A stretch of 64,000 nt of DNA from contig JAHWDD010000003.1 of the NCBI GenBank assembly GCA_023897205.1, positions 7,133,665-7,197,664 of the forward strand. The letters are read 5' to 3'. This stretch comes from Exophiala sp. HKRS030. Its lineage: Eukaryota > Ascomycota > Eurotiomycetes > Chaetothyriales > Herpotrichiellaceae. Each line of letters opens with the position of its first letter. Within the stretch, counting starts at the first letter, position 1. Made by a program: the position numbers and the translations under genes. Shown piece after piece: positions 35,117 through 45,668 of this stretch. The notes beneath the pieces were generated by a model. That model saw nothing but the letters and a program-made list of their open reading frames with translations, had not been told where the DNA came from and searched no databases.

Positions 35117-37585
35117 TGAAAGCTTGGTCGGGGACTTTTTGCTCCTTCGACAGCGTTTGTTCTTCGCAAGATGATACGAGCGCGATGATATCTACGATTA
35201 GGGACGCCATATAAATCACGAATTCGGATGATAGGCAAATTGATTTGAAGGCGAAACAATGACAGCGAACATGTTGGATATTCATGACCCCCATGAGGCA
35301 ATAAAAGAAAAGCCTTTGGGACGGAGAGGGTGACGGCGGGTACTTGATATCACCATGGAAACATTGCGATGCAAGAACGACAAGACGAAGACTTTGTAGA
35401 AAAGATACATGGGGTAGGGATCGAACGTCGAGATCGAAAATCGCCGTTCGGTAGGCCCGGTGCAGTTGTGCTCCGGAAGAGGCGCGCCAGCCGTGTATCA
35501 AATATTCGTCAACGTGAGCTTGTGTTAAGCGGAACAGCATGATCAATATCATTCAACGTTCCAGCCAGGATTTTATTTCTGGTGCTATGAATAGGCCCAG
35601 GACACCAACAGAACACTTTGAATTCTGCCACATCTCGAAGGCAGGCTGACAACCAGGACATCGCATCTTATCAGCATGGTAAGCCAATGAACACTGTACA
35701 GCTTGCGTGCAGCTCTCGAGGACGGCCTGCTTCGACAAGGGTCAGATGCACAATGCAAGGGCAAGAGGCCTTTAGAGATCTTTCTAGGGCATTACCGCTC
35801 TCGGGACGGAGCTCTTCATCACACCGGTATTGTATTGGAGCATACCCCGAAGTGTTCTCTCTGGGACGCCTCTGCTAGCGACAGCTTTGCATTTCGCCGA
35901 TGCCCAAGAGGCTGGGGCGTCTCCAAGATGGTAACAGGACGAGGGTCTGGACAGGGAACCTGGGGCCAGGTGCTTGAACTGCTGCATGGTTCACGAATCC
36001 GAGGTCCACGGATGTCTGTGCTCTCGCTTTCTCTGGCTAGTCCAGGCGAGAGGTTGCCACGCGGGATTCCAGCCCATCGACGCTGGGTTGAATCGGGTCT
36101 GGCTCTGGATACTCGTAGCGGACCGGGTGGGCGTGCGAGACCAGGACACTGCACGTCTTTCTCTCCACTTGGGTATTTCCTTGATGGCTTTGTGGAGAGC
36201 AACGGTGCATCAAAGAACGTCGATTCGACACAAGTTGATATGGATTCAGGTCGTTCCCTCGGGTAAGTGAGGATAATGCGACGCCACTCTGAGGCGATTG
36301 GGGTAACAAGGGTCCAAGCCACGGCGGAAGAGCTACAGCACACGCGCCCGGTTGTCCCACAAGATGCCACCGCGAGGGAGACGCAAAGCCCCTCCTCCTC
36401 TGGACTCGTATACGGGTATTTTATCGTTCATGCTCCGTAGGGTGTGAATTTAGCCATATAAGCGAGGTGGACAATGCCGAGAGTCACCATGGCGTACGAG
36501 GATCGAAAGGGCCATTGATGCCTTGTTCTGCTGACTTTGAGGGATTGGATGATTCCCTGTTTTTGTACCGAATACCAAGTAACGAGAACCAAAACATGTC
36601 CGGTACAGGTGACAATAATAGTTGCTAGGTTATTGCGCAGGGACAGCAGGAGCGAGTTGGAGGCGGCGTACGAGGACGCCTTAGCACTGTCCGTACTTGG
36701 GTGTTGTGGGCATCCGATGGACTCGCTTCGCTTGTACTCCGTACTGGCCACGCACGAGGATGGATCTTGAGCCGTGACAGTTGAAGCTACTGTAAGTACA
36801 GGCTCCATAAAGGTAGTTGTCTGGGGGCACTACTGTGCTTGGGGGAGCGTAGAGGCCGATGGGATTCTCCGTAGCGGCAACGACTGATACGTGTAGATAC
36901 CAAGTGATTAGAGCTGATAGGGAGGGAGGGCTTTACCCTTTACCCTTTTACCCCTCCTTCGGCACCCCCCCACTCACCCTCTATCTTGACACTGCGAGTA
37001 CCGTTATCATCCTTACCACCGCTGCCACCACAACCACCACCACGATTACGAGTACTACCTCCCCATCCTCAGCCTGGTGCATCCTCCCGAGATCTGGCAC
37101 TGCCCATTTCTGTCTTTCGCCTCCGTATCATCGTCGTTGTACCGATACGCTTCTACGATACCTTGCTAGGGGTGCTCTGAACCCCTGCCACCTTTCATCC
37201 TGCATCGGTACTTCCACTTCGTTCGGTCCAAGGTCCTTGGCCTGTTCAAAGCTGGTCGAATGCACTCGAGTCCTCTGCCGATCTCCATGCTACTTTGACT
37301 CCCTGGCTACTTGGCTGCTGCTACATCTTTGTTCCCTTGCAATATACAGACCCCTCGTCGCCTGACCTCTGACCTCCGGACCTCAATGGCGTGCCTCGTA
37401 TCAACCAGCACCACCAGCTGACGATTGACACTGATCCTGTGCTCTTCTGACCCTCCAGATCGGACTGCACCTTTGTACGACTACGAGGATATTCCTAGCC
37501 TCGTCACGCTTACTCCCCGCCGCGTGAGGGGCCTATTGCTGTGCACCCGTGGTCGAGTGCGAATTGTATACAACACTTCTACATC
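35117..37585. other. Gene-poor stretch of 2.5 kb upstream of the F-box gene
   Basis: The longest gap in the first three quarters of the window. Open frames at about 35700-36370 overlap on both strands, have no introns and no recognisable similarity, so I treat them as chance. Around 36935-36960 there is a TTTACCC-rich tract, and near 37015-37045 an ACC/ACCACC-rich tract. A GTACTCCGTAC motif sits at 36734-36744. Some of the right-hand part is probably a long pyrimidine-rich promoter and 5' leader. Confidence 0.5.
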
Positions 37586-39802
37586 ATGGAGCCAATCTCC
37601 GCCACCACAACCATGTCTTCTCTTTCACCTCAACGCCAGCCCGACTCACCAAGGCCGATGACTCCCGCCAGTCCGATGATCGAGGCTACTACCGCCTTCG
37701 ACCAGCCGGTCAAGCTGAAAGGGCGTCATCGACTGCTTCAAGGCTTGCAGCGCATGTCTTCCTCCCCCTCGCTGGCTAAGTTGGGGAGGACGAGGTCGAG
37801 CGAAAAGGTCTACAAATCGGGCCAGAGAGCATCAATTTCCTGCGTCTCTCTGGGTTCTCCCACCGGCTCGTATTCTTTGTCACCACCGAATTCCTATACT
37901 CCCCAGCTATCCAATGCCTACTCCACCGCACCAACCACTCCTGGTACGCCGGGAAGTCAACAGTCCTACTTCGAAGCCAACTCCAGGCTACGCCTGATCG
38001 AATCAAACGAACTCGCAACGGCCTCTCTCCCTCTTGACATCCGAACGTCCAAACCCCTCTCTACACCCTTGCCTGAGATCTCGGAGAAACCCTTCCTGCG
38101 TCGGCCGAATTTTGATTTTTGGAAAGATATGCCCCACGAGCTTCGAATACATATTTTAGGTTTCTTATCACCGAAAGAAATCATAAGAGTATCTGCAGTA
38201 TCCAAACAATGGCATGACATGTGCTTTGACGGGCAGTTATGGACCAGCCTCGACTGCCAGACATATTATCAGCAAATAACATCTGATGCCCTGATCAAGA
38301 TCATGCTCAAGGCCGGAGCGTTCGTCAAGAATCTCAACTTGAGAGGATGTGTCCAGCTGCGCGACCAGTGGTTGAGTCTAGGGACGAGAATGACAAACCA
38401 AGAATGTAGGAATCTTGAGAATTTCAGCATCGAGGGATGCAAAATCGAACGATCGTCTATACACTTCTTTCTGTTGAGAAATCCGAGGCTCGTCCATATC
38501 AACATGCCTAGTATGCAAAACATTAACAACGCTACCATGAAAATCATTGCCTGCCACTGCCCGCAACTGGAGCTACTGAACATCGACTGGTGCTCTCAGA
38601 TTGATACGAAGGGTCTCAGAAAAGTGATTCAATCATGCCCAAACTTGAGAGATCTACGAGCCTCTGAGGTTAGAGGACTGGACGATACGGATTTCATGCT
38701 GGAACTCTTCCAAAGAAATACTCTTGAACGACTTATTCTTCAGCACTGTGAGAGTTTGACGGACGAGGCTCTGCAAATAATGGTTCACGGCCTGGACCCG
38801 GAGCGAGATGTGCTCACCGACAGACCCCTTGTGCCACCCCGTAGGCTACGGCACCTAGATATCTCGAGATGCAGGAGTCTTACCGACCGGGGCGTCAGAG
38901 CCCTTGCCCATAATGTTCCATTCCTGGAAGGGCTTCGTCTTTGCCAGAATACAGCGTTGACGGACGACGCGCTGGAGGATCTTCTGCAGTCGACACATCG
39001 ACTAACTCATCTAGAGGTGGAGGAGGTTGACCAATTGACGAACGCAACGTTGATCAATCTATCCAAGGCCAGAGCGGCAAGCACCCTGGAGCATCTGAGC
39101 ATATCATACTGCGAGCTGATAGGCGATGTGGGTGTGCTCCCTCTACTGAAGGCATGCCCAGAAATCAAATCTCTTTGTCTGGACAACACCAAAATCTCAG
39201 ATCTCGTCCTCATGGAAGCTTCAGAACAAGTTCGCAGACGAGGAAGTACCACCAAGAGGTCGCAGATACCCAAAAAGGGTCTGGAACTGGTCGCCTTTGA
39301 TTGCGCCAACGTGACATGGGCTGGCGTTCGCGAGATCCTCCAAGGGAATGGCCGAGTCATGCAGGGCCGGAAAAAATCCGTCGTCCAGACAGTAGTGGAG
39401 GAACTCGGTGATGAGAAGAAGTACAGAAAGGTGATCGAGATCCAAGAGCTGCTTTATCCGAGCCAGATCATCCACCTCAAGGCGTTCTACGGCTGGCAGC
39501 AGACCGTGGAGGAGCACTATAAGAGATGTGTAACTGGCCGGTGGAATGCTGCGGCACGTCTGGAAGAGAAGTGGGCGGACTGGATGGTGGCGAGTGAAGA
39601 GGTGGGTGTCATTAACCACGGATGGAACTCCAGACGCAGACGCCGTCGAGCCCGTGAAGCAGAAAATCGAGTCCGGGACGATGAGGATGGTGCGGCTCAA
39701 GACACGGGGACAGGCGACGAAGGAAGTGGTTTGGATTATGCAACGCGGCCGGCCCACGGTGGACGACGCCGTGCGCGCAGCGGCGGCTGTGTTGTGATGT
39801 GA
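37586..39802 (+). CDS. F-box / leucine-rich-repeat protein with C-terminal CaaX box
   Basis: Substrate receptor of an SCF ubiquitin ligase (family knowledge). Intronless, 738 residues from ATG 37586 (MEPISATTTMSS). The first ~170 residues are Ser/Pro/Thr-rich. The F-box covers about residues 177-222 (FWKDMPHELRIHILGFLSPK, then VSAVSKQWHDMC). At least ten AMN1/Grr1-type LRRs follow, e.g. LRHLDISRCRSLTDRGVRAL and TLERLILQHCESLTDEALQI. The C-terminal ~90 residues are Arg-rich and end GGCVVM, a textbook CaaX prenylation motif; the Met at the end predicts farnesylation. Human FBXL2/FBXL20 are similarly prenylated. The partner cullin may be the product encoded at 5.6-8.0 kb (inference). Confidence 0.93.
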   Translation: MEPISATTTMSSLSPQRQPDSPRPMTPASPMIEATTAFDQPVKLKGRHRLLQGLQRMSSSPSLAKLGRTRSSEKVYKSGQRASISCVSLGSPTGSYSLSPPNSYTPQLSNAYSTAPTTPGTPGSQQSYFEANSRLRLIESNELATASLPLDIRTSKPLSTPLPEISEKPFLRRPNFDFWKDMPHELRIHILGFLSPKEIIRVSAVSKQWHDMCFDGQLWTSLDCQTYYQQITSDALIKIMLKAGAFVKNLNLRGCVQLRDQWLSLGTRMTNQECRNLENFSIEGCKIERSSIHFFLLRNPRLVHINMPSMQNINNATMKIIACHCPQLELLNIDWCSQIDTKGLRKVIQSCPNLRDLRASEVRGLDDTDFMLELFQRNTLERLILQHCESLTDEALQIMVHGLDPERDVLTDRPLVPPRRLRHLDISRCRSLTDRGVRALAHNVPFLEGLRLCQNTALTDDALEDLLQSTHRLTHLEVEEVDQLTNATLINLSKARAASTLEHLSISYCELIGDVGVLPLLKACPEIKSLCLDNTKISDLVLMEASEQVRRRGSTTKRSQIPKKGLELVAFDCANVTWAGVREILQGNGRVMQGRKKSVVQTVVEELGDEKKYRKVIEIQELLYPSQIIHLKAFYGWQQTVEEHYKRCVTGRWNAAARLEEKWADWMVASEEVGVINHGWNSRRRRRRAREAENRVRDDEDGAAQDTGTGDEGSGLDYATRPAHGGRRRARSGGCVVM

Positions 39803-40603
39803 TGGAAATCTATCTGCAGTCTAACAGATTGCGGGTGTCTCGAGCTGGTTCTGGCAATGCCAGGCTGGAGTTACGGAGAACACGACTATGACTGTGGGCT
39901 ATTTGCGCTTTTTGGGGAGTTGGGATATTGTTTGAGATCCATGCGATGTCGTGGGTTTTTTTTGTCGTTAAGCGATCCCTTGGTCATTCAAGGTACATGA
40001 TGTTGGAGTATGTGATGAATGCATTTACCGGTCCACATGGGAGTTGAGAGTGCTGGCAGACAAGCTACAGTAGGAGTGTTTGATCGCATGGGCTTAGTCA
40101 GGGACCCAGTGTCCGTACAATGTCAGAATACAAGCAAGATGTTCATTATACTTGTCATCTTTTTACGTGCTGTCGACGACAGAAACGTCACTGGGTGTTC
40201 CGTACAATAGGTTGGTTTCATCTTTTAGGCGGCGAAGAAGATCGTATGTATATCTGGGTATGTACCTTTTATGATGATTGTTTGACTCTTCTTTTCCAAA
40301 GAAGAAAATATCGACAATCTTCCGAAAAAATAGTTTTACACATTAGAACAGCCAGCCTTCATTGTAGCTAGGCAGCGGGCAGGGTAGGATGCCTGCTCCG
40401 AGGGCATGATTTATGTAGGTAGGAACAAGAGTGGTCAGCCGACTGGTCATCCTTTCGTCCTACACGCATTCGCATCCGCATTCGCAAAGTGTTGGGGGCA
40501 CCAAGTTTTTCCGTTGGTGCTTACTCGTCACTATGAACATCATCATCCGTTTTTTGGGGGGGAGACAATGTCTCATTCTCTCGTCTCGACTCCGCTCGTC
40601 TCC
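39803..40603. other. Intergenic between convergent F-box and ARE2 genes
   Basis: About 800 bases of 3' flanks. A long antisense open frame starting near 40406 runs into ARE2 and is a shadow of it. Nothing else supported. Confidence 0.6.
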
Positions 40604-42322
40604 TCAAACGAGCACGTACAAGCTACACATGCCGCTGAGACCGAGAACCATACTGAACCAGAACGCGGCATTGTTGAAGACCCACCGACCTCGGATCAGG
40701 GGGCTCCGCTGGATTGCGACGATGGGGAGTTGCAGCATCATGGCCACGAACCCGTAACCGCGGAGTTTCTTGGTGATGCAGCCCATGATGAGTTCGTGAC
40801 CCAGGGCGCTGATCAGGAAAGTGATGGTCATGGCTATGGGGGTCGAGACGTAGGATTTGGACGAAAAAAAGACGTGGCGCCGGAGGAAGTGGTAGACGGG
40901 TATGTTCCACTCCCGAGAGAACTCGAGCCAGTCGCTGCTGTTCCACCAGTCCGAGTAGAAGTGTCGGTCGGCGAAGCAGGTGATTTCGGCGAATGCGCCG
41001 AGAATGTACTCCCAAATGACCAAAAAGACCAACAGGAAGGTGATCATGAAGGGGAACAACATCATGCTGGTGGTCTCCGACAACACCAGCGCACTGTCGG
41101 CGAACGAGGTACTGTTGCGCAGACGGACCGCCGACTCGGCCAGCACGGGCGTGATGAACTCCTCGCTCACGGTGATCATGAGGAAGATGCAGCCGAAAAC
41201 GGCCAGCGTCTTTTGCGACAGTTCGAGCCAGCGAATGTGCGGAGTCCGGGGGTACTCGAGTTCGTAGCACAGCGTCGGACAGAGGATGTAGTCGACGTAG
41301 TTGGCCAGCGTCAGGTTCTCGGGGTAGGTGACCCGGCCCAAGGGGGAGGTCAACTCGGTGGCCAGGTCCTGCCGGAGCTGGGAGAGCTCTTCCAGGGATT
41401 CCTCGGCGCTCTTTTCGCTGCCACTGTCGGGGTCGCTCTCGTGCGACTGCCGTGACGGCGAGCTGGGGTAGATGACGGCTTTCGCCCGGTCGGCGGTCTC
41501 GGGCTTGTCGAGCTCGTGCAGGCGTCGTTGGGTCTCGCTGAGGTGGCCGTTGTAGAAGGCGTAGGAGTGCATCTTCATCAAAAAGGTCAGGGTGTGGAGA
41601 GCGAAAAAGACCTGCGCCGTCCACGTCCAGCCGAGCAGGAACGGCCATTCCACCCAAAGCATGAGCCACACCGCCTGGTATATGCTCTGGATCCAGATCC
41701 CTGCCCGTTTCCAGCGCAAGATTCCGGTCTGACCCTGCACCCATCGCTGGATGACCAGACTCAAGGCGGTACTCGAGACCATGACGGCGTCACTCAGAGC
41801 CATGGACACCACGTTCCTCGACAATAACTCGTACACTTGTACCCGCAATGGGTATCCTGTCTCTTTAATGTTCCGCAGTCCGGTCGTGATGACCATGATG
41901 GTCAGACTGATCCAGAAGAGGACAAAGAAGCCTCGGAAATCCCGATAGTCGCTGCGGGGGTCGAAGTGAGAGACTCGGTTCTTGTACACGATCGTGTGGT
42001 ACAGGCGGTGTTTAGCCTGGGCTCGAGCCTGCTTCCGAGCGGAGGAAATGGACTGCACCGAAGGAGGCGCATCTTGAGGTATGGGTGTCGATCGACCACT
42101 GCGATTCTAGACTTTAGCACCACGCAAACGGTTGGGGAGGAGGAGGAGGAGGAGGAGGAGGAGGAGGAAGCGCAAATCTAACCTCGAAATCCCAGAAGGA
42201 GCTTCGGTGAAACCATTCAGGCCGTGACTACCGGCTGCCCGCAATGCTTCAGGCAAGGCCCTCAAAGGACGCGGACGAAGGAGGTTTCCTTCCGTATCGC
42301 CATCAGAGTGGGCGACGGCCAT
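40604..42322 (-). CDS. ARE2: Sterol O-acyltransferase (MBOAT family)
   Basis: Esterifies ergosterol-pathway sterols with acyl-CoA in the endoplasmic reticulum (family knowledge). The CDS is complement(40604..42098, 42183..42322), 544 residues. The 84-nt intron joins SGIS to SGRSTPIPQDAPPS. I chose acceptor 42099 because a nearer alternative leaves the frame. MBOAT signatures are FYSDWWNSSDWLEFSREWN (with the FYxDWWN motif) and the active-site His in SALGHELIMG near the C-terminus. Eight or more hydrophobic segments are present, for example FRGFFVLFWISLTIMVI. A Ser/Glu-rich cytosolic loop follows the fifth segment. A (GGA)n tract lies inside the intron. Confidence 0.93.
42136..42169. repeat. 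(GGA)n microsatellite inside the ARE2 intron
   Basis: Eleven GGA triplets on the plus strand, that is a pure CCT/CTC pyrimidine run in the transcript. If the intron were retained it would encode poly-Leu. Confidence 0.85.
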
Positions 42323-43055
42323 GGTGGAACGAAAATGAAAATCAAGGTTGGCCAGGGTACCAGGGTATATCAACGCAGGAAAAACAAGACAGAATAACGA
42401 AAGTCGTCCATGTCTCCCGGGAGTTCAGGAGTTGTATCACCGGTGAGATAAAATGTTGGTCTTGGGCTTGGGAATGGGACGACCTGGTGTGATTCTCAGC
42501 GCAATTCGCTTCTCTCGGGCTCCTTGCCATCCGAATCGCGCTCCAAAGATTATTTACTCCGCTCGTTTTAGCTTAATTCGGGTTATGAAGTCAGCGGAAA
42601 TCAAACGACGTCAGCCTTGGCGATTTACTTGCTTCTGCCTTGTGGTTCGCCTTATTGTGATGATTCAAGGAGTAGGTGGTACGCCGTACGTCCGTGTCGC
42701 ATACCCAGCCAGACCACCTCCAGAAAACCTACCGAGTACAACAAGCCGACGCAGCCTCAAGTGCAACGCGCCGATGACAAGTGCAGATGAAAAGCATTGC
42801 ATGTGCTACCTGGCAGGGAACTCCGCCGTACTCTATATACGGCGAAACATAAATGTCGTCTATGCAGGGGTATCTTGACAACTTTGGTGAAGACAAGACG
42901 TACCTATGGCTAGGTAGACTTGTCCATTCATACCCTCAAACATTCTTTGAGCTGACTCCGTCAAGCACCCTATGGAGTATGGTGACTTTTCTACGGATTC
43001 ACTGTCTTAGATGTACAACAATGTAGGTCGTCATCTCTGTCATCTTGTCTCCACG
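42323..43055. other. Intergenic, ARE2 promoter and 3' flank of SSADH
   Basis: About 730 bases, no gene recognised. ARE2 and the dehydrogenase are both on the minus strand. Confidence 0.55.
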
Positions 43056-44649
43056 TCACAACCCCCCTGTCACGACCATCTTGACGGTCAGGTAGTCGTC
43101 CAGTCCATATTTACTACCTTCCCTGCCGAACCCGGAATGCTTGACGCCTCCAAATGGGACCGGGGCGTCCGAGACCACTCCCGAATTGATGGCCACCATG
43201 CCGGTCTCCAGCCTCTCACTCACGCGGTACGACCTTGCGAGGTCCGTCGTCATGACATAAGACGCCAGACCTACATCCGAGTTGTTGGCCCTCTTGATGA
43301 CTTCTTCCTCTGAAGAGAATTTCAGGAGGGCCGCGACTGGCCCAAAGGTTTCTTCCTTGGTGACTTGCATGGTATCGTCGACGTCGCCGAGTATGGTAAG
43401 TTCGTGGAAATTCCGACCCAAAGATGGAAGTTTGTTGCCGCCCAGCAGGATTTTCGCTTTTTTACTGACTGCGTCCTTGATGTGAGATTCCACCTTTTCA
43501 GTGCCGTTGGTAAGTGGTCCGTGAGTGATGGATCCGTCAGTGACGCTGAGTGCATTCCCAACTCGAAACTTCTTGACCTCCTCGATCAATCTTTGACTGA
43601 ATTTCTGATAGATGCCTTGCTGGACAAAGATTCGATTCGCGCACACGCACGTCTGGCCCGTGACCTTGAACTTGGCGACGAGTAGACTGGAGATGGCGGT
43701 TTCGAGATCCGCATCGTCAAAGACGATAAACGCTGCGTTACCGCCGAGTTCGAGACTGAGCTTCTTCAGGGTTTGTGCAGATTGTTGATACAGCAGCTTG
43801 CCGACCCTCGTCGATCCTGTGAACGAGATCTTCTTGACAATGTCCGACTCACAGAGGGCTAGGCCGATTTGGGGGGTGTTTCGAGCGCCTGCCGTCACAA
43901 TATTGAAGACTCCCTTGGGGATGCCAGCACGCTCGCCTATCACGGCCAAAGCGTTGGATGAGAAGGGAGTCAGTCCGTCCGACTTGAGCACTATCGTACA
44001 TCCCGCCGCCAGAGCGGCGGCGATCTTGCGTACGCCCATGGCCAGGGGGAAATTCCACGGCGTGATGAGGCCGCACACGCCGATGGGTTCCTTGACGACT
44101 CGAGTTCGAGAGTTGGGGTTACTGTTCGGGATCACGTCTCCATAGATCCTTGCCGCCTCTTCGGAATACCATTCGAAAAAGTTGACCGACAGTCTGGGGA
44201 GGAGTTTGTGTGTCAGTACGCCAACCTCATTTCTTTTTGGTTCACACCGTAAAGGTCTCGTCGTCGTCGGCCAGTCAAGATCAGAAACGGAGAACTCACA
44301 TTACTTCTCCTGTGGCGTCGGCTTTGGCCTTGCCGTTCTCCAGGGTGATGATGGTACTGAGGTCCTCTTGATGTTCCGTCAGGAGCTCACACACCCTGCG
44401 GAGAATCCTCCCTCGCTGCCGGCCGGACAGACGCTTCCAACCTTCCAATGCACCAGACGCGGCTTCGATGGCGTCGTTCAGATCCTCCAACCCTGACTCC
44501 GGAACCGCCCCGATGACCTCGTCGGTCGTCGGACTCTTGACCTCGAACGTCTGTCCTGACTTGGCAGACACCCATCGTCCGGCAATGTAAGTCTTGTCGA
44601 CGACGAAGAGACTCGGGTCCTTCAGGGACGAAGCCGAGAAAGAGGACAT
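43056..44649 (-). CDS. UGA2: Succinate-semialdehyde dehydrogenase-like enzyme
   Basis: Last step of GABA breakdown: succinate semialdehyde to succinate (family knowledge). The CDS is complement(43056..44193, 44300..44649), 495 residues, with one 106-nt intron joining ATGEVI to LSVNFFEWYSEEA. Landmarks are ITPWNFPLAMGVRK, FTGSTRVGK, LELGGNAAFIVFDDADLE (general-base Glu), catalytic Cys in TGQTCVCANR, EETFGPV and PFGGVKHSGFGREGS. In the cofactor region VLKSDGLTPF the position usually filled by Glu in NAD-dependent ALDHs is Gly, which may bias towards NADP. The start ATG at 44649 gives MSSFSASSLKDPSLF. An ATATATAT element lies about 120 nt upstream. The next gene on the same strand is a GABA/choline-type permease. 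Confidence 0.9.
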
Positions 44650-45668
44650 TGCGGTTGTGTGGCTGTGATGTCGAGTGTTGGAACAAGTTGGTATCGTTGT
44701 TGTTGACACAGCGACGACAAGACAAGTGTACTCATAGATGAAACACTCGCCCCAGTCGGTCTCACAACATATATATCATGGTTTTTTTGATTGTGCTCGT
44801 TCGCTCTTGTCGGTTGGTTGGTGAGTAACAAGGAAGCCACTCTATCACGGGGTGGAGCGAATCATATGTTCCTCTTCCTTCCTCTTCTTTTTCTCTCTCT
44901 GTGGGCAAGAGGGTCCTTGACCAGGCACAATATCTACTGCAAGGTACGTGTGGAGTTACTCCCTGCTCTGGGTGTGTCTTGATACGAACTAAACCCTGTG
45001 GCGTAATTTTACCCGACCCCTTCCCCCCCCGACTCTTTTACGAGTGAATTCTCGCACACACAACCTGTTGCACCGTACAGCTTGACAATGTCCCTGACTG
45101 CTGACCGGCTGGGTAAGATGCAGGAGTGATGATTCCCACAATTCACTCCTCTGGATCATCATCAATCTCCGCTTGGATAGGCTTTCCTCGTGGGATCCCA
45201 AAATGGCATCTGCCATCGTCGACGTTGCCTGTGTCTGTGCCTATGCCATCGTCCCCTTTTGGGTTGCTCAGTTTCATTCCGTCTACCGCCTCAATTCCAG
45301 ACTTGAGTGTCCGGTCTTATACAAATTTCTTCTACCCTAAATCATCGTAGTCGTCTAAGTCAATGAGGAAAAGACTGGTGGGGCCGCTTTTGTTCGAGAT
45401 TGACAGTTGTGGTTGCCCAAGTTCTATGTCTCTCTGGTACTTGTATCTGACGTTGAATATACCGTCTGAGTTACCCGATTTCATCCTTGTCACCGGTCAA
45501 CCACAATACATCCACCGAAATGACAAGTGTTCGATTTCCTCCATTACCCAATTCAAAGACTTCACAATCATGGAATCAGGCGGCCCAAGGACAAGCAATG
45601 TCGTTGCAGATTGAAGACTACTCGCCGGCCAAGCAGTGTCACGCTTCGTAGGTCCTCTGCATGTCTGC
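44650..45668. other. Intergenic, SSADH promoter and permease 3' flank
   Basis: About 1.0 kb. Contains C-rich stretches near 45020 and short open frames with no recognisable similarity. No gene called. Confidence 0.55.
44769..44776 (-). promoter_or_regulatory. TATA-like element of the SSADH gene
   Basis: ATATATAT about 120 nt upstream of the start codon at 44649. Confidence 0.4.

Noticed and set aside
35703..36370. Overlapping open frames of 180-190 codons on both strands
   Set aside because: No recognisable domain, no splice signals linking to other exons, and both strands open, which suggests low stop-codon density and not a gene.
40406..41744. Long open frames on the plus strand (about 350 codons) and in a second minus frame (about 370 codons) across ARE2
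   Set aside because: They overlap the sterol acyltransferase, which has clear MBOAT motifs. The shadow proteins are composition-biased and resemble nothing.
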